The notes: generated by a model from the sequence alone, not told the origin. DNA of 64,000 bases from Leucocoprinus leucothites (GCA_013368445.1 JAACJO010000006.1:1798001-1862000); one strand, 5' to 3'; positions 36,959 through 50,001 are shown, numbered from the stretch's first letter. Made by a program: numbers and translations.

Positions 36959-38196
36959 TTAAGCCTCCTCCTGTGTCACAGGAAGAGACGCTCGAGTACT
37001 GAACTCCGTGGTTTGCGGTTCATCTCGATTCCATTGGAGTGTTGTGAGCTTCCGCTCGGTGTCCTTCTTCCAACCCCGACCCATGCTGACTCGATATACA
37101 ACAAGAAGGTAGGCGATAAGCTGTTAGGATCTTCAATATTAACCTCAAATAAGGAAGATTGCGATTCTACTCACCTGGATGAAGGGCTGTGTGGCGAGAA
37201 AGAAGCTACCAATGGCAGAAAGGACCGGGTAAACGCTCCCGAGAGAACTGAAGATAGTTGTCATAATCATCCATACTGATGTGAGCGCAAATGATTCAAC
37301 AAGCAAAGAAATAATCGACGTGTATTGATCCGCTACGTCGGTTTGGCCTGTATAATTCTAAGCGAGGGAACAAGATTGATCGGCTTGATGGAAATGATAC
37401 TTACCCATAACCTTGATATGTTGCCTACGGACTAGAATGATCCGTACAATGATTCCCAAGCTGACAATGATATCAATTGCTAGCATGAGACTTTGCATGA
37501 CAAAAATAAGCGCATAGCCAAGACGCTGAAGCTCGTCTGAGTCTTCCCGGACAAGGGTCACCACACTGACTGTCACATTACTCCCTGGGTTATCATCATT
37601 AGTTTATTAGAGACTACGCCGTGCTCAAGACACAGAGATAACTTACCGACTTCTGCAAGGAGTGACAAAATTGGTACTATCACAATCAGGAAAGAATACC
37701 GCGATGTCCTCCAGATAACCCATAGCCGCCAGATCTAATAAGAAAACAAAATTATGAATATTGAACCGGCATCGCTTTACACACAAGCAACGAAAAATCA
37801 GCTCACTTGAACGGAAAATATCAAGAACTCAAACAGGATGGACGTAGCATAGCCCATGACACAAATTGGCAGCCTCGCATAAACATTCAAACCATAGAAG
37901 AAGCCACCGCCTGGATAATCCGCATGGTCAACATAAGAAGTTTGTGCGTTCCGACCATCCACAATAAGCCCAAGTAACGCCATCACCATTACGAGGGACA
38001 TATAAACAAGGGTGAATAGGCTTTGCTTTCTCTGCTGCTGATCATCCTGACTCTTGTCCGAGAGCTGGAGATATAGTAGTCTAGCGCAGAGGATGTATAA
38101 GGCAAATGCAAAGCCGTATAGAGCACCTTCCACAATTGTGTGAGTAACAAGATCAAATCTCGCATACAGAGCGATTATTGCAGCAGAGACTGCCAT
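36959..38196 (-). CDS. Seven-transmembrane protein, tandem array copy 3, 330 aa
   Basis: Five exons, 38196-37807, 37734-37647, 37584-37405, 37347-37175 and 37120-36959 (390, 88, 180, 173 and 162 nt). The acceptor of exon 4 is the second of two nearby AGs: only TATACAG at 37350-37348 keeps the frame into GQTDVADQYTS. Blocks match copies 1 and 2: THTIVEGALYGFAFALYILCARLLY, YVDHADYPGGGFFY, IWRLWVIWRTSRYSFL, RRQHIKVMG, SLLVESFAL and LIAYLLVVYRVSMGRGW. The start MAVSAAIIALY at 38196 is preferred to upstream codons because it aligns with the other copies. Function unknown. Confidence 0.88.
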
Positions 38197-39489
38197 GGCT
38201 GATCTTGAGGACTTGGAATGTAAGGAGGTATGAAGGTTCAAATAATACGGTTCAGTGGTAGACAATATATAGCCCTGAGTTGGCAGTTCCAGTTTCCTCC
38301 TCGAGCCTATTCGTTCGATCAAAAATCATTTGCAAGCCTCCAAGCCCCACGAAAAGTCATTGAGAAATGATTGACTACTTTGACGCTGCTTCCGATATGT
38401 CCGACATACACGCTGTACACGGGCGTTGATGCGCTTGGGCACTGTTGGTTCTTCCCGAGTCTATTGACCCATTATCCATTCAGGACCTTCATGAGTAGTG
38501 AACAACTCGACATAATGTTCATTATATGCGGCCTTGCCGGGCACGAGAAAGGTAGCAGTAGGAATAAAATGACTCGCGGTTGAGATAAATCGTACAGCAA
38601 CCAGGTGAGTAAATATAGATGAAGAATAGCTGTATCCAATTATTAGATGATCGTTTGACGGACCGGTGGACGAGCGCGTTCTCATCCTTCTGACAGATCT
38701 GCGCTTCGGCAGATGATTATCTGTCATTATCAAACTTGTTGAAGGGATCCGAAGAATGTGTGATTAGGGAGCGGGGATTACAGACAGCTAATCCGATGGG
38801 TTATTTATATAGGTAGACCAATTTTTTGTATTAGCGAGTGGCATAGAACAAGGTGCACTGGACACTTAGACTGACATTTCTCGGATTGACTACTAGGCCT
38901 ATGATATTCCGACAAAGCACATTCCGAGAAAAGTTGAATTCGAAACTGAATAAACAAACAGCGATGCAAGGATGTGACGGCGGTGCCAGGTCTAGCGAGG
39001 GGTAAGGGGGAGTCATTCGAATTGATGTTGATTGTTCAGCGATGAACCATTAGAACTTCGAGGTGGAAGAAGCTGATCACATACTGAGCACTCCTCATCC
39101 TATTGGTGAGTCTTGTACACTTAGGTACGCTATCTGCCAACCCACAGTGAAAATTGTAGGCCACGACAGCTGGAGTCATTATTTTCCCCCACGTCCTGAC
39201 GCATCACTTATCTATTGTGTCCGTGTACTTGAGCGATCATGATGATGCCTGTCGAACCGTAAATCAACAACCCGACATGGGATTTTATGAGCATCAATAC
39301 ATATAATCCACGGTCAATCTTTGAGAATTATTGTTCCATCGCGAAGCCGCACGTCACGCTTAGAGCGGATGCGATCACAGCTGGAGCTCAATGGATCATA
39401 GCTTTTACAAATGACGCTGGTGAGTGTTTGAACTAACCAATTTCGGGCTTTCGAGCACACCCAAGTGTTGCGCCAAAATATATCATCCT
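38197..39489. other. Intergenic, nothing recognised
   Basis: No supported gene or repeat. Confidence 0.5.
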
Positions 39490-40394
39490 CCATCTCTTCT
39501 CTGAGGTAAGGAGATCAAGATGCTGGAGTAACTTGGGAAGAGCGGTCAATGTTGACTCTGATCGTCTAATTTGTGCACTTAGTCATGAGATATTTTCAGG
39601 CCTCATGGCGAGTATCTGTGAAAAAAGGGTCAGTCCGAGGGGAGAACCAGAACTCAATCCACAAACTGCAGTTGCTTACTTGAATGAAGGGCTGAGTGAG
39701 GGTAGAGATAGGTATTGCCTCGCATTGCCCTATTGACTTGTAGAATGCATGGCTTTACGAGCGGGAGGTGGAGTTGATTGGCGACACGGGACAGTACGAA
39801 CCCACGACGCTGACGTGCTACCTTCGTTCTCTATTGATCCGTACACTATTCAACCAAGTCATAATCAACCCAACAAGTAGGATAAGGCTGTCCAGAGGAG
39901 TAAGAATCATAACGACTGCATAGCCTGGTGTTAGCTCTGGTTTAGATAATCGAGTAATATCTGCGTCGCTACATTCCCATAAATACCATATCTACCGAAT
40001 AGATCAGTAACAAAGAAACAGTTGTAGTCGTAGCATGGAGCTCAGCTGAACTGGGCACCGAATGCCAACAAACCGGATACAGTATCAATAACAATGCAGT
40101 TGGTGACTCTTATACAGTGACTCCAGCAGAATAAAGCGAGCTACCATGATCTGTGAGGTCGACGTAGAATAATCGTGCATTTCCGACACCCACGGCAAGA
40201 CCCAGGAAGCCGGCCACGGTGAGCGACATATACGAGTGGCGAGGGTTTGCCGAAGTTTCATCCTCCAGCTAAAGGTATGGTTCCCGACAACAGAAAATCT
40301 ATAAAGCCATATAGCGTACTTTCCACGGGGTTGAGGTGACAGCGAAGTTAATTTCTACCAGCAAGAGTCGATCGGAACCTGAGGTGGGAGTCAT
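39490..40394 (-). pseudogene. Seven-transmembrane protein, tandem array copy 4, decayed
   Basis: The start MTPTSGSDRLLLVEINF at 40394 is followed by recognisable family blocks in shifting frames: SYMSLTVAGFLGLAVGVGNARLFYVDLTDHG (read over about 40250-40150) and an exon end ...SQPFIQ before a GTAAGC donor at about 39683. Exon 2 and the second half of exon 3 are not recognisable, and stops lie within the first exon. It is the last member of the array at its right end and the most eroded. Confidence 0.7.
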
Positions 40395-41618
40395 AGCAGT
40401 TCCTGGTTAATTCAATGGAGGTATGGGGATGGTCGACTGAAGAACGACACAGCAGTAACGTTATATAGTCTTCTGGATTTAGTAACTCTCAATAGAGTTG
40501 CACTTGCAACATCATGCCCGGCTTGGGTAGGAATTCATTGGGAACAAGACTTTCAACGCAACTGAGCCAGCGTCGTGAAAATGAAAGCCTTCACCATCGG
40601 ACTGAGGTCCTACCTTGTGCAAAATAATTCGGGATTCCTAGCTCAAAACGTTCACCTCGAGTGCCAAGAGGCCCAGAGGAGCTTGGAGGAGATCAGTATG
40701 GTGCAGTCGTCGACTAGAATTTGTTGTTCCAAATATGACTGCCAGATTTTCCTTGTCGACATGGAATGCTTAACCAGGACACCCATGGACTCGTTGGGAA
40801 CTGAGCGAGCGGCGTTGTTGTACAACACCCGAGATAATATATAAGCTTTGAAGAGACGTTTCAGAAACAAGGCTTAGGGGAAACAAGACCCGTACGATAT
40901 GATTCTAGCTCGGGGTATTTGGGTCAATTCTGGGCTGAGAGCCATCGCAGAGACAAGGGACTTTTCGAGTCGACTCACTGCGATCTTGAAGTGCTGGTTG
41001 ATGAACCAGAGCCCGTCTCTTATCATTAGGCAGAGACTTTGTTTTGATGCTGAAGTCCACGTAAATATAAACACCTTGATGCACGAAATCTGACCTCTTA
41101 CTATACGTTCACTGTGTCTTAGCACTAGTTTGCTTGTAACGGTATATAAATTAGAATTCTCTCTCTCTCACCTTGATGCACGAGCGAATGCACAGCTCGC
41201 CAAGGGATCAATCAATCACGGACGGGAAATGTTCATCAGTAAAAGGCTATTTTGGTGTTGGCGAACACATAGTCTTTTTTTTCGAACAGCTTGCCACGCG
41301 ACAAGATAGTTCGTTTTCAAAACCCCATACTGGGTTTGAGAATTCAAGGTGAAGCAAAGAGCAAAAGGCAAGGTTCCTGAAGGATTAGTGGCGGCTGGTG
41401 CCACCCCCACGAGGAAGGGTTACAAAGTAGCACCGCCACTTTGTATCGCTACGGTGATGGGCCCCAAAAAAGTTACGGATTGCATTCACCCTGCTGATGC
41501 GCGAGGAGCTCTCTTTGATCAACATCACACACTCACACACAACTCGCGTAACTTCCGTCCACCATACCCAAATTTCCAGTCTACTCTCACTCTCCTTTCT
41601 TTCAGTAACAAAAAACCC
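40395..41618. other. Intergenic, nothing recognised
   Basis: No domain in any open stretch. The last 150 bases are probably the 5' leader of the transporter at 41619. Confidence 0.45.
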
Positions 41619-43363
41619 ATGATACTCGTAAGGCTTTATCACACCTTGACCCTCAACACGTTCTACGAGGCATGGCTCGGCATTCTCACCGTCGTATGCC
41701 TCCTTCTCTTGCTTGCGGAGCGCTACGTGTCAAAAAAAGAGAAGAGCTTACAAGTAAAAGAGAGCGCGGATGATAGAATAGAAAGTCAACGGTCGCCAGG
41801 TATACCTGGTGCTCTCAAAGCCCTTGCGAAGAAGTACTTGGTTGTTTATGCGATTGTCATGGGTGAGTTGTACTCATTTAAGTGATAATCACTTTAGTCG
41901 GCTTTGTGAAAATTGCTAATCGTGTCTCGGGCGCTTGTGGTGCTTTTTGGGGGTAACAGGTGCGGATTGGCTGCAGGGGCCGTATGTTTACTCGTTGTAT
42001 AGACAACAGTATGATTTTCCTGAACGCTTGGTCGCGTTGTTATTCGTAACGGGCTTCTTGTCAGCCGGAATGGCCGCTCCACTTGTGGGGGTCTGGGCCG
42101 ACCAGCAGTATGTCGTTCTCCCGCTCGTACCGCGATGAACAGCACTGGATTGATCATTTTTTTTCCTGATACAGCGGTCGTCGAAAACTCTGCCTAGCAT
42201 TCTGTGTGACATACACACTCGCATGCATCCTCATCCTCGTGCCTTCTCTCCCTATCCTACTTGTCGGGCGTCTTCTCGGCGGCGTCTCCACATCTATCTT
42301 ATTCTCCGCGTTCGAATCGTGGTTAATCTCTTCGGCGTCATCATCGGGCCTGTCTTCTGGCGACTTGTCTACGATCATGGGCCGTGCTACTCTCGTTAAT
42401 GGATTCGTTGCCGCCGCCGCTGGCGTATTTAGTAACAAGCTCGTCGAAACGACAGGGAATTTCGCATCTCCCTTTGTTGCAAGTGGGCTCTTGCTCGTAT
42501 TAGGTTTCTTCGTCATCAGCGCGTCATGGATAGAGAATTATGGAGGTGGAGGTGGATCTGCAACTACGGATTTGTGGCAAGTTAAAAGGATGGGACAGGC
42601 ATGGAGGATCGTTCGTGACGGTGCGTTTTACTGCTGTTTCAACACGTGGACAGGGTACTAAACCCCCTTGTTTCGTGTCGCAGATCCCATGCTGTTTATC
42701 CTCGGCTTGACGCAGACGTGCTTCGAAGGCTCAATGTATCTCTTCGTTTTCATTTGGGTCCCTTCACTCCAAGAAGTTACCCGCTACGGCAGCGTTCTTC
42801 CCTTCGGATACATCTTTTCATCGTTCATGGTGTCCATGATGAGCGGGTCTCTTCTTTACACCATGATTGTGACGTACTCTAAAATTAAGGACGTCGAATC
42901 GTCATTGACAACGCACGCGAAGCTCAGCAGTATCGTATGTGCTGTTAGCGCGTTGTCTTTGGCATGTAGCATCTCTACGAGGAGCGAGGAAGTGCGATTC
43001 TGGGCGTTTTGTGCGTTTGAAGCATGTGTGGGGATGTATTACCCTGTGCAGGGCATGCTGAGGGGAACGCTGATCTCGAACGAACATAGGGCTACGGTAA
43101 GTGTTATCAAGCTAATGAGATAACATCGGGTATTGATTGGTCGCGGTTTGATGTACCAGCTTTCGTCTCTATTCCGCGTACCGTTGAATGTCTTTGTGGT
43201 ATTTTCACTCCTTACCGGAGTTTCTTCTGCTCGGCAAGCGGTGCTCACTGGTAGCGCTATCATGCTCGCGTTTTCTTCACTCATGACCGGAGCTGTGATT
43301 GTTGATCAGTCCGATGCTGTTGCGCAAGGCGCAGTCGGAAATGGGCACCGACTCGGACCTTAA
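41619..43363 (+). CDS. MFSD5-type major facilitator (molybdate-anion transporter family), 484 aa
   Basis: Five exons, 41619-41862, 41960-42107, 42175-42620, 42684-43096 and 43160-43363, total 1455 nt. The signature of this family is present: YAIVMGADWLQGPYVYSLYRQQYDF in helix 2, a GVWADQHGRRKLCLAF loop matching the MFS signature between helices 2 and 3, GRLLGGVSTSILFSAFESWLI, and FEGSMYLFVFIWVP in the second half, then FEACVGMYYPVQG. About twelve membrane segments are visible. Human MFSD5 is reported as a molybdate transporter; the substrate here is inferred from family only. The start MILVRLYHT at 41619 precedes a first helix (FYEAWLGILTVVCLLLLL). The C-terminal tail is short. Confidence 0.92.
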
Positions 43364-43736
43364 GGTTCCGTGCTGGGTAGATATTTCGCCTCTTTTTTGG
43401 GATTTGGAAATTCAGGTTATCTACCGTGTAGTGTGCTGCATAGTATACCACTAGTACTAATGATATACGCGTCATGGACTTTTGCAAGCAAATTTTTGAT
43501 ACACGGCACTCGGGGTGTCTTCGGTTCATGCTGAAACAAGATCATTTGTCAGCTATTTGATGAATGGGATGATGGCAAATAAAAAAAGCACAGCCCTCCT
43601 GAATAGCTTCAACAGGCCTCTTCGTCCAACAACACCCTTTTCCAGCCACTCCGACCATATAATAGCCCCTCCCCTCTTGTCCTTTCCTTCTGCTCTATCA
43701 CGCTTCTAACGACTCGCTAATTCATTTCCCAGCTTC

Positions 43737-44461
43737 ATGGTGCGCTTGCTTTGTCTTTAAATTGTCTTTGTGGACTAGGGAGCTGATGCGGGGATTAGTC
43801 AACCAACTGCAGGAGACGTCTCATTCGTGACTTTAAACGTCTCTCGACGGATCCTCCGGGCGGTGTCTCGGGCAGCCCATGTCCTGACAATATTATGCTA
43901 TGGAACGCCGTCATTTTTGGTCCTGGTTAGTTTGTCGTTTCCAAGTGGCTTCTCGCGTGCGCGCATCTTTTGATGTATACGCAAGCCTCGACTTATTTGA
44001 TGCCAATAATTGACTCTTGCATTTTTTTTGCAGGTGACACACCATTCGAGGATGGTACATTTAAACTTTTACTCACATTTGATGAATCCTATCCCAACAA
44101 ACCGCCATCTGTGAAATTCCTATCGAGAATGTTCCACCCGAACGTATACGCCAACGGGGAACTTTGCCTTGACATTCTGCAAAATAGATGGTCGCCGACG
44201 TATGACGTTGCTGCGATCTTAACGAGTATACAGAGCTTATTGCATGATCCGAATCCGAACAGTCCTGCGAATGCGGAAGCGGCGCAGCTGTATAGGGAGA
44301 ATATGAAGGAGTATGTGAGGAGGGTAAAAGCGACTGTGGAGGAGAGTTGGTTGGACCCGGAGGAGATGCAGAGTGTGGGTGGAAGTGGGATTTCGTCGGA
44401 GACGGCTTCGGCGATGAGCGTAGAAACAGGCGAGGGGTCATTGGGCTCGTCGCCTGCTTGA
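43737..44461 (+). CDS. RAD6: Ubiquitin-conjugating enzyme E2, RAD6/UBC2 type, 185 aa
   Basis: Three coding exons: 43737-43739 (only the ATG), 43799-43925 and 44034-44461. The splice at 43740/43798 gives [16 protein letters not shown], matching the conserved RAD6 N terminus. The UBC fold follows: [53 protein letters not shown], the catalytic cysteine in [19 protein letters not shown], and [16 protein letters not shown]. The C-terminal 30 residues are serine/glycine-rich with acidic residues, as in fungal RAD6 tails but with fewer acids. RAD6 acts with RING ligases on PCNA in DNA-damage tolerance, on histone H2B, and in N-end-rule degradation. The upstream neighbour is the transporter; the orientation is the same. 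Confidence 0.95.
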
Positions 44462-45753
44462 GCTTGAGGATCTGTATAGGATGGGTCTCGCTGTCTGGTC
44501 GGAATCCTTTTGTTTCTTTTGTTTTGGGGAGTTCAGTGGCACATTTGAGGTACACCGATAGACGGTGGTCATATCACTTTTTAGCAACTTTCTTTCCCTC
44601 CCTGTCCCTGATCAGCATGCCTTCATCTGTTTTATATGCCGGCTTCCGTCTTCTGACTCTGCTGCTTGACATGTCCTTTATAGTCACACCATGTGCGGTG
44701 GCTGACTTTATCCTTGGAGGGTTTGGATTACATCCATCCAGTCATACCGACCACAACATTCCTTCTCGTTTCTTAGTTTAGCATGCCTTTCCTCATTTGT
44801 CGTTGTCCTGTTTCTTCCTAGTTACACACTCACACTTTTGACACCAACCCTGTACTTCATCTGTCTGCCCTGTTTCTCCCTTTACCACTCTCGTAGGGTA
44901 TCATCTAGCCGCATCATCACACTTTGTAGTTATTCCACCTAGCCACTACGCATACTCTCGGTCTCGTGCTGAATTACATATGGACACTATTTCTTTGAGC
45001 AATCAATGATTTGCGATAAGCGCTTGTTCTGGGTTCTCGTAAGTTGATAGTCCCTTCTGCAACCCTGGGTAAGTAGTGTGGGGAAAATAAAAGATGAAGC
45101 TTGGCGAATAAGTACCCGCGCGTGGGTCACTATGATGTAGTTAAAACCGGTCCACTTCGGATTTGATCGCTTTGACCTTCACAATCTGGTCAGGTGTTGC
45201 AGGACTCGTCAGACTCCATGATTTCCCGGATCGGTGTCTGGTGTTGCCATTTGCACTTGGGCACGCAATGCGCTCATTGCCTATAGTGCATCGAATCCGG
45301 AGACTATTATTCACTCTGTTACTCAAACTAATACGAAAACCTCCGTTCCGTCGACTGTTCCGGTAAGCTATGCTAAAATCCCAAGTATCCGTCCTTCCAT
45401 ATCTCAGCACCACGACACGCCCCCGACGAGCGAAAATATTATTTCTACCACATACATAATATACCCTATGAAACGTCAAAAAATCTACTCCATGAATAAA
45501 GCAAAAATAGAGTTTGGGCAGGGCTGAAAGCGCCATTTGAATGAAGAGCAGCTGTCCGAGGCTTTCCAACACAAAACCCGATTTTGTCCGCGGCCAAGAA
45601 CATAAGGGGTTGAACTCGAGCAGCAACTGGGAGGTGGCTTGTGCCAACTAGTAAGAACTAAAAACTCTTGTAAAGCATTGGCGGGTCGAACGACTTGGTC
45701 ACGGAAATTTTCCGGCAGCTGGGAGACTCAAATCAGAGATAAGTAAAGGGCCT
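44462..45753. other. 3' flanks of convergent genes, no gene supported
   Basis: A 168-codon minus-strand open stretch at 45141-45647 has no recognised domain. It lies just past the STAND gene and could be a further exon of it after an acceptor at about 45720, but no homology supports this. Confidence 0.4.
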
Positions 45754-47539
45754 CTAGTGTAGTATATTCACCTGTTGCCTTAGCTTTTCTGGATCTAAGG
45801 TCCGGCTTCCGATATCTTGATAGTGCTTGGAAACATGAAGAAGCCGGTCAAACCGGAAGGCCGAGAGCTTCAAAGCGAGCGACTCCTCCACAGGGCAAAA
45901 CATTTGGCAAAGGTCCAATAATGTCTCCAGGCGATACCAGCACAGCCAGTCTCCAGTCATCAATGAATTTGGCCAAGGTACCTCCAACATGGTATTCGCT
46001 ATCCAAACTCATGGTGAGATACGAGGAAACCAAGCCGTAAGGATTAATTGAAAGACTCACTAGTGCGAGCACCACACATCGTATGATTTAAGCTATCGAG
46101 CAACTCCGATCGAGTGGCATTGAGGAGGTCATCCAGATAAGTGGAAAATTTGGTGGAGCGTTTAGGATCATGCATAAAATCCATGAAGGACCTGTGGTGA
46201 AACCTGATAACCAGAGTTTCGTCGTCGGGCTCCTCGTAGGGGTATTTGAGCTCCAAGACTGAATGAAGGAGGCTGCAGGCGTGTTGGAACTGATATTTAT
46301 CAAGACCGAGGACGTTGGCGATCGCAGAAGCGGTGAAAGGGAAATGCAAATCAGGTGAGTGGAGGAGGAGGATTTTCCGTATTGTCGGCAGTACTTCAGG
46401 AGGCACTTGCCCCATTATGAGGGTATAGAACAAGTCGAGTTCGCTCAACGGATTGTCTGTGTTCCTGTCCGTTCTAGCTGTGGAAGCAAGGTGGAGCACA
46501 GCTTGTAGCTGAGAGACTGGACCAAACGAGTTATTCTTGCTAACAAAGCGCTCGATCGTGACGGCGTATATGAACAATCCGGCGCAGAGGTTGACAAGAA
46601 CCTGAACATCGTCCTCGGAAAACCACGACGATGGCAGGGATGCACCTCGCCCGATCTCCTCGAGCTTATCAATCAGGAAGCAGAAGATATCGTGATCAAT
46701 GTTGCGAGAGACAGGAACCTCGGTTTGGCACGTGAGTCCATGGAGGTCGTGGCGTTTGAATGAAGCTGTGATATGAGGTTCAGCACGGCTGAAGATGATC
46801 CAACGAAAGGGTAGGCTGTGTTTTTGGGCGGATCTCGCAACAACTTCAAGGATGCGGTGCTGCCCGTCCGATGAGTCACATTCGTCGAGACCATCGATAA
46901 TCACAACGAAGGGCTCGGCGCCTATGGTATGCGTTCCATGGGCACGAGCTTCTTCTAGTGGTTTGATCACGAGCTCCTGAAACTGCTCGTGGAGCGCTTG
47001 TGTGAGAAGAGCAGGGTCATCGCGAATTCTGCGATCGAGGATCTCGCGATAGACTTTGTTTCTGGTTGATATTTGATAGGCAATAGAGGTGAACAGGTAT
47101 TTTGCTTTGTTCCTGACGTCTGAGCGAGAAAAGAAATATGCTGACAGAAGCTGCTTTCTGTCGGCAAACAGCTCCGCGCAGCTTTGGGCCACCGCCGATT
47201 TTCCGACCCCAGCAGGCCCGTACACCCACATAATACGCTCAGAGCTGTCGGAGGCACCAGTGACCCAATGCTCGATCCCACAGATGAGCTCTCGCCGAGT
47301 GCCTGGATGGCATCTTGGAGGTGGTTCTCGGGCGAAAGAATAATGGGAAGCATCTGGGTTAGATTTCTTGAGAAGAATTTGTATCCCTGGTCGGTTATTA
47401 ATCATTATTCGAGCTTCACGACAGCGATGAACTCACCAAGAAGCCTTTTTTCAGGAACAACTCTGGTATTGGAGACAAAGTTATAAACCTCAGTCTGACT
47501 TAGGTTCCCGACGATAAAATTGCTGGACTGAGAGAACAT
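45754..47539 (-). CDS. NACHT-domain STAND NTPase, about 557 aa
   Basis: Three exons, 47539-47437, 47386-46061 and 45998-45754, total 1674 nt. The N-terminal segment ends in GIQILLKKSNPDASHYSFARE and CHPGTRRELICGIEHWV, the usual lead-in to NACHT. The Walker A motif is WVYGPAGVGKSAVAQS, sensor-like AYFFSRSDVRNKAKYLF follows, Walker B is FVVIIDGLDECDSSDG, and RWIIFSRAEPHI is next. A winged-helix-like part ends in VIRFHHRSFMDFMHD. No repeats (WD40, ankyrin or TPR) follow, so it is a short member of the fungal NLR-like family. Roles of relatives include non-self recognition and programmed cell death, not shown here. The last exon could splice on after CAACAG at about 45768. Intact counterpart of the pseudogene at 20 kb. 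Confidence 0.88.
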
Positions 47540-50001
47540 GCTTGTATGAGGGCATTGTGTGGTACCAACGAACATCTACGAGCTCACAGCCTTTTATCAT
47601 CCGGGAGTGTAGTACTTAATAGTTTAGCGCTCGATCCCGGTGTACTAGAATTCAGTTATCCAAGCGATGGTGGCCTACCAGCTAAGCAGTGAATCAGCTT
47701 GAGATTGGGAAGATGGCAAGAACGGTGGTCCGCAAGCAGTTTGAGTGCATTTGCTCCAATAGAGAGATCTCGTCATCTCTCCTCATTGCTATGCATGAGA
47801 AGCCGTTGCCTGAAGAGTACGTTACTTGGCAATGGCAGCATTTTGTTGTCGTGCCACATGATGCGATCAAGGTGGATTTGAGTGACTAAAGTTTGGGGGT
47901 GTCTTGGCAGCAGAAGTTGGGCATTGCTCAGCAGTTTTCCAGTGGGTATTGCTTGTTTACTCCTGCAGTGGTGATAATGAGTTGGGTTATACAAAAACCG
48001 CGGTTCATAACCACTAGGGCGGTCAATGCTGATATCGTTCTTGTTAGTCCTCCGGGGCCCTCTGGCGTGTGTGATTCGAACACTTAACTCGGTAAAGCCC
48101 CACTTTGAAAGATAGGCTGCATGTTCTTAATCACCATCGCCTTGTACCTAAGAGATCTTGCAGAACCAGAGGCTTGTGCTTCCCGGCTTCCCACTAATGC
48201 TCCGGCTACTGGACGCAATCAAGTGATTTGCGGAGTGAGCGAGATTTGGGATCGCTCATAGGGGGAGTTCTCTCGCCTGTGTGTGAGAGTGGGGGCAGGG
48301 TAGAGCATGAGTGAAAGCTAGTCAAATGGTCAGATTGTGAACCGAAAGAGGATGCTATGGAGCTTGTACGCAACTGGCAATTATTCTAAGCTAGAAACTT
48401 CGACTCCGAGAAGTAAACGGTGTGATTGAGATCCCGTAAGGAAGGCCGATGTTTGCAAAGGATGACGCCAACTCTCGAGTCATAACCAGTTTTGTAGACC
48501 GAACCGAGTTTTTATAGAGGCCGGGGTGGTCTCCTCTGCCCGGTCGTTCTCATCGCCTCTTTTTAGGTCATTTCATCATCCTCCAACCTCGTCCGAGTCA
48601 ACTTGAACGACAAAAGCCTTAACAGAAAAGAAGGTCAAATAGGTTATGTTGAAGCAATTTTGTGATACAAGTGGACAATGGGTACATCGGATCTCGGTCC
48701 TCCATGTGCCATGTAAACTGAACAATTAAATACCCATAAACACCATTTATAGAAAAAACTTCTGCAAAAGGCCCCCGAAGGTCCAATTGAACTGACAGAG
48801 TCACAAGAACACGGTCCAGTGCCTCCCAAGCAATCCCAGAGCCAAGAGCAGCTTTTGGTCGGGAAAGGATGTTCGGACCGGAATGGGGCTCGCTTCCTTG
48901 CATTCCAAGTGGAAAGATGTATGGGTCTGGGCCTGGGTCAGCGACATACAGAGATTGGTATGTGAACACGAGGAAATGGATCTCTGCTAGAAAGTATTTC
49001 TGCTTGCCGCGGATGGACGTTATCAATCAATCTGCTTGGGAAGTTACCCTAGATGAATACAGCACGGACATGTGTGCATCAGCCGTGCTGGTTGAGAACA
49101 GGCCCTATACAGATATCTATTGGCAAGCAGAGATGATGCAAGAAATGCATAAATGGTGCAGAATAAATAAGACATCACGAACTATACGCAGTCTTGATCC
49201 ATCAGAAGTCAATCAGTAGCCTCTGAGGGTAGTTGACAAGTAGAGCAGTTTGTAGATAATGGTCCGCCGAAAGTTGATACACCTGGGCCGGTAGCCCAGG
49301 AGCACGAAGGAGTCACTATGTGTTGATACACGGAGTTGATGTAGCGACTCAATTGCGAATTTACGAGCTGAACGAAGAGCTGGATTGGAGGCCGTCAAGT
49401 CTCCAGCTCACATTGTGATCCTTAGAAGATACCTAAATAAAATCTGAAATGTGAGAGATTGAGAGCGAAGACTCTGAGAGGATAAACTATACCGTGACGG
49501 AAATTGTACTAACTTGAACTAACAAGAAACGTTAGTGGTCAAGAAGCATCACCGACTGCTTACATCAGGATCGTCCTCGGATATGATCTGGATATGATGG
49601 TGAATGAATATGACTAGACGAGACGGCCCCCGGGTAACCGTGGTAGGAATACTCGGGCACATGCGGGGTGATAAACTTGTTGCGATCCACACTGAGGTGT
49701 TTAAATCCCGGGGTGAAGTGGGTCACGAGATATATTCTTGGACAGAACTTGAGGCTGTCATTGCCTCAACCGTCTATTCACTCACGGAAGCCGTGGATTT
49801 TCTTCTGGCAGCAGTCTGACAGCGCTCCGAGACGGAAATGCCAAGGTGTCCGGAAGCTCGCCGTCCACTCAACTCCCCTTGATCTCTGTTCTCGTGTACC
49901 CTTCGAACGGAACAAGCCACTTGATCGTCGCCATCAATCCATCAATCAATACAATATCACACACCTAAAAAAAGGAATGGCCCGTGCGTTCTTCCCCTCC
50001 T
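47540..50001. other. Long interval without a supportable gene
   Basis: Several short open stretches. The longest plausible one is 48869-49219 on the plus strand (116 codons, MFGPEWGSLPCIPSGKMYGS...), not recognised and without splice partners. No repeat structure is seen. The last few hundred bases are the upstream region of the U2 gene. Confidence 0.4.

Noticed and set aside
41385..42516. Minus-strand open frames across the transporter gene
   Set aside because: They are antisense to well-supported exons with conserved MFS motifs.
45141..45647. 168-codon open frame on the minus strand
   Set aside because: No recognisable domain, overlapping open frames on the other strand, and no splice support; possibly the 3' region of the STAND gene.
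48040..48110. tRNA-like T-arm (GTGTTCGAATCAC on the minus strand)
   Set aside because: No A box or D-arm at the right distance and no closing acceptor stem.
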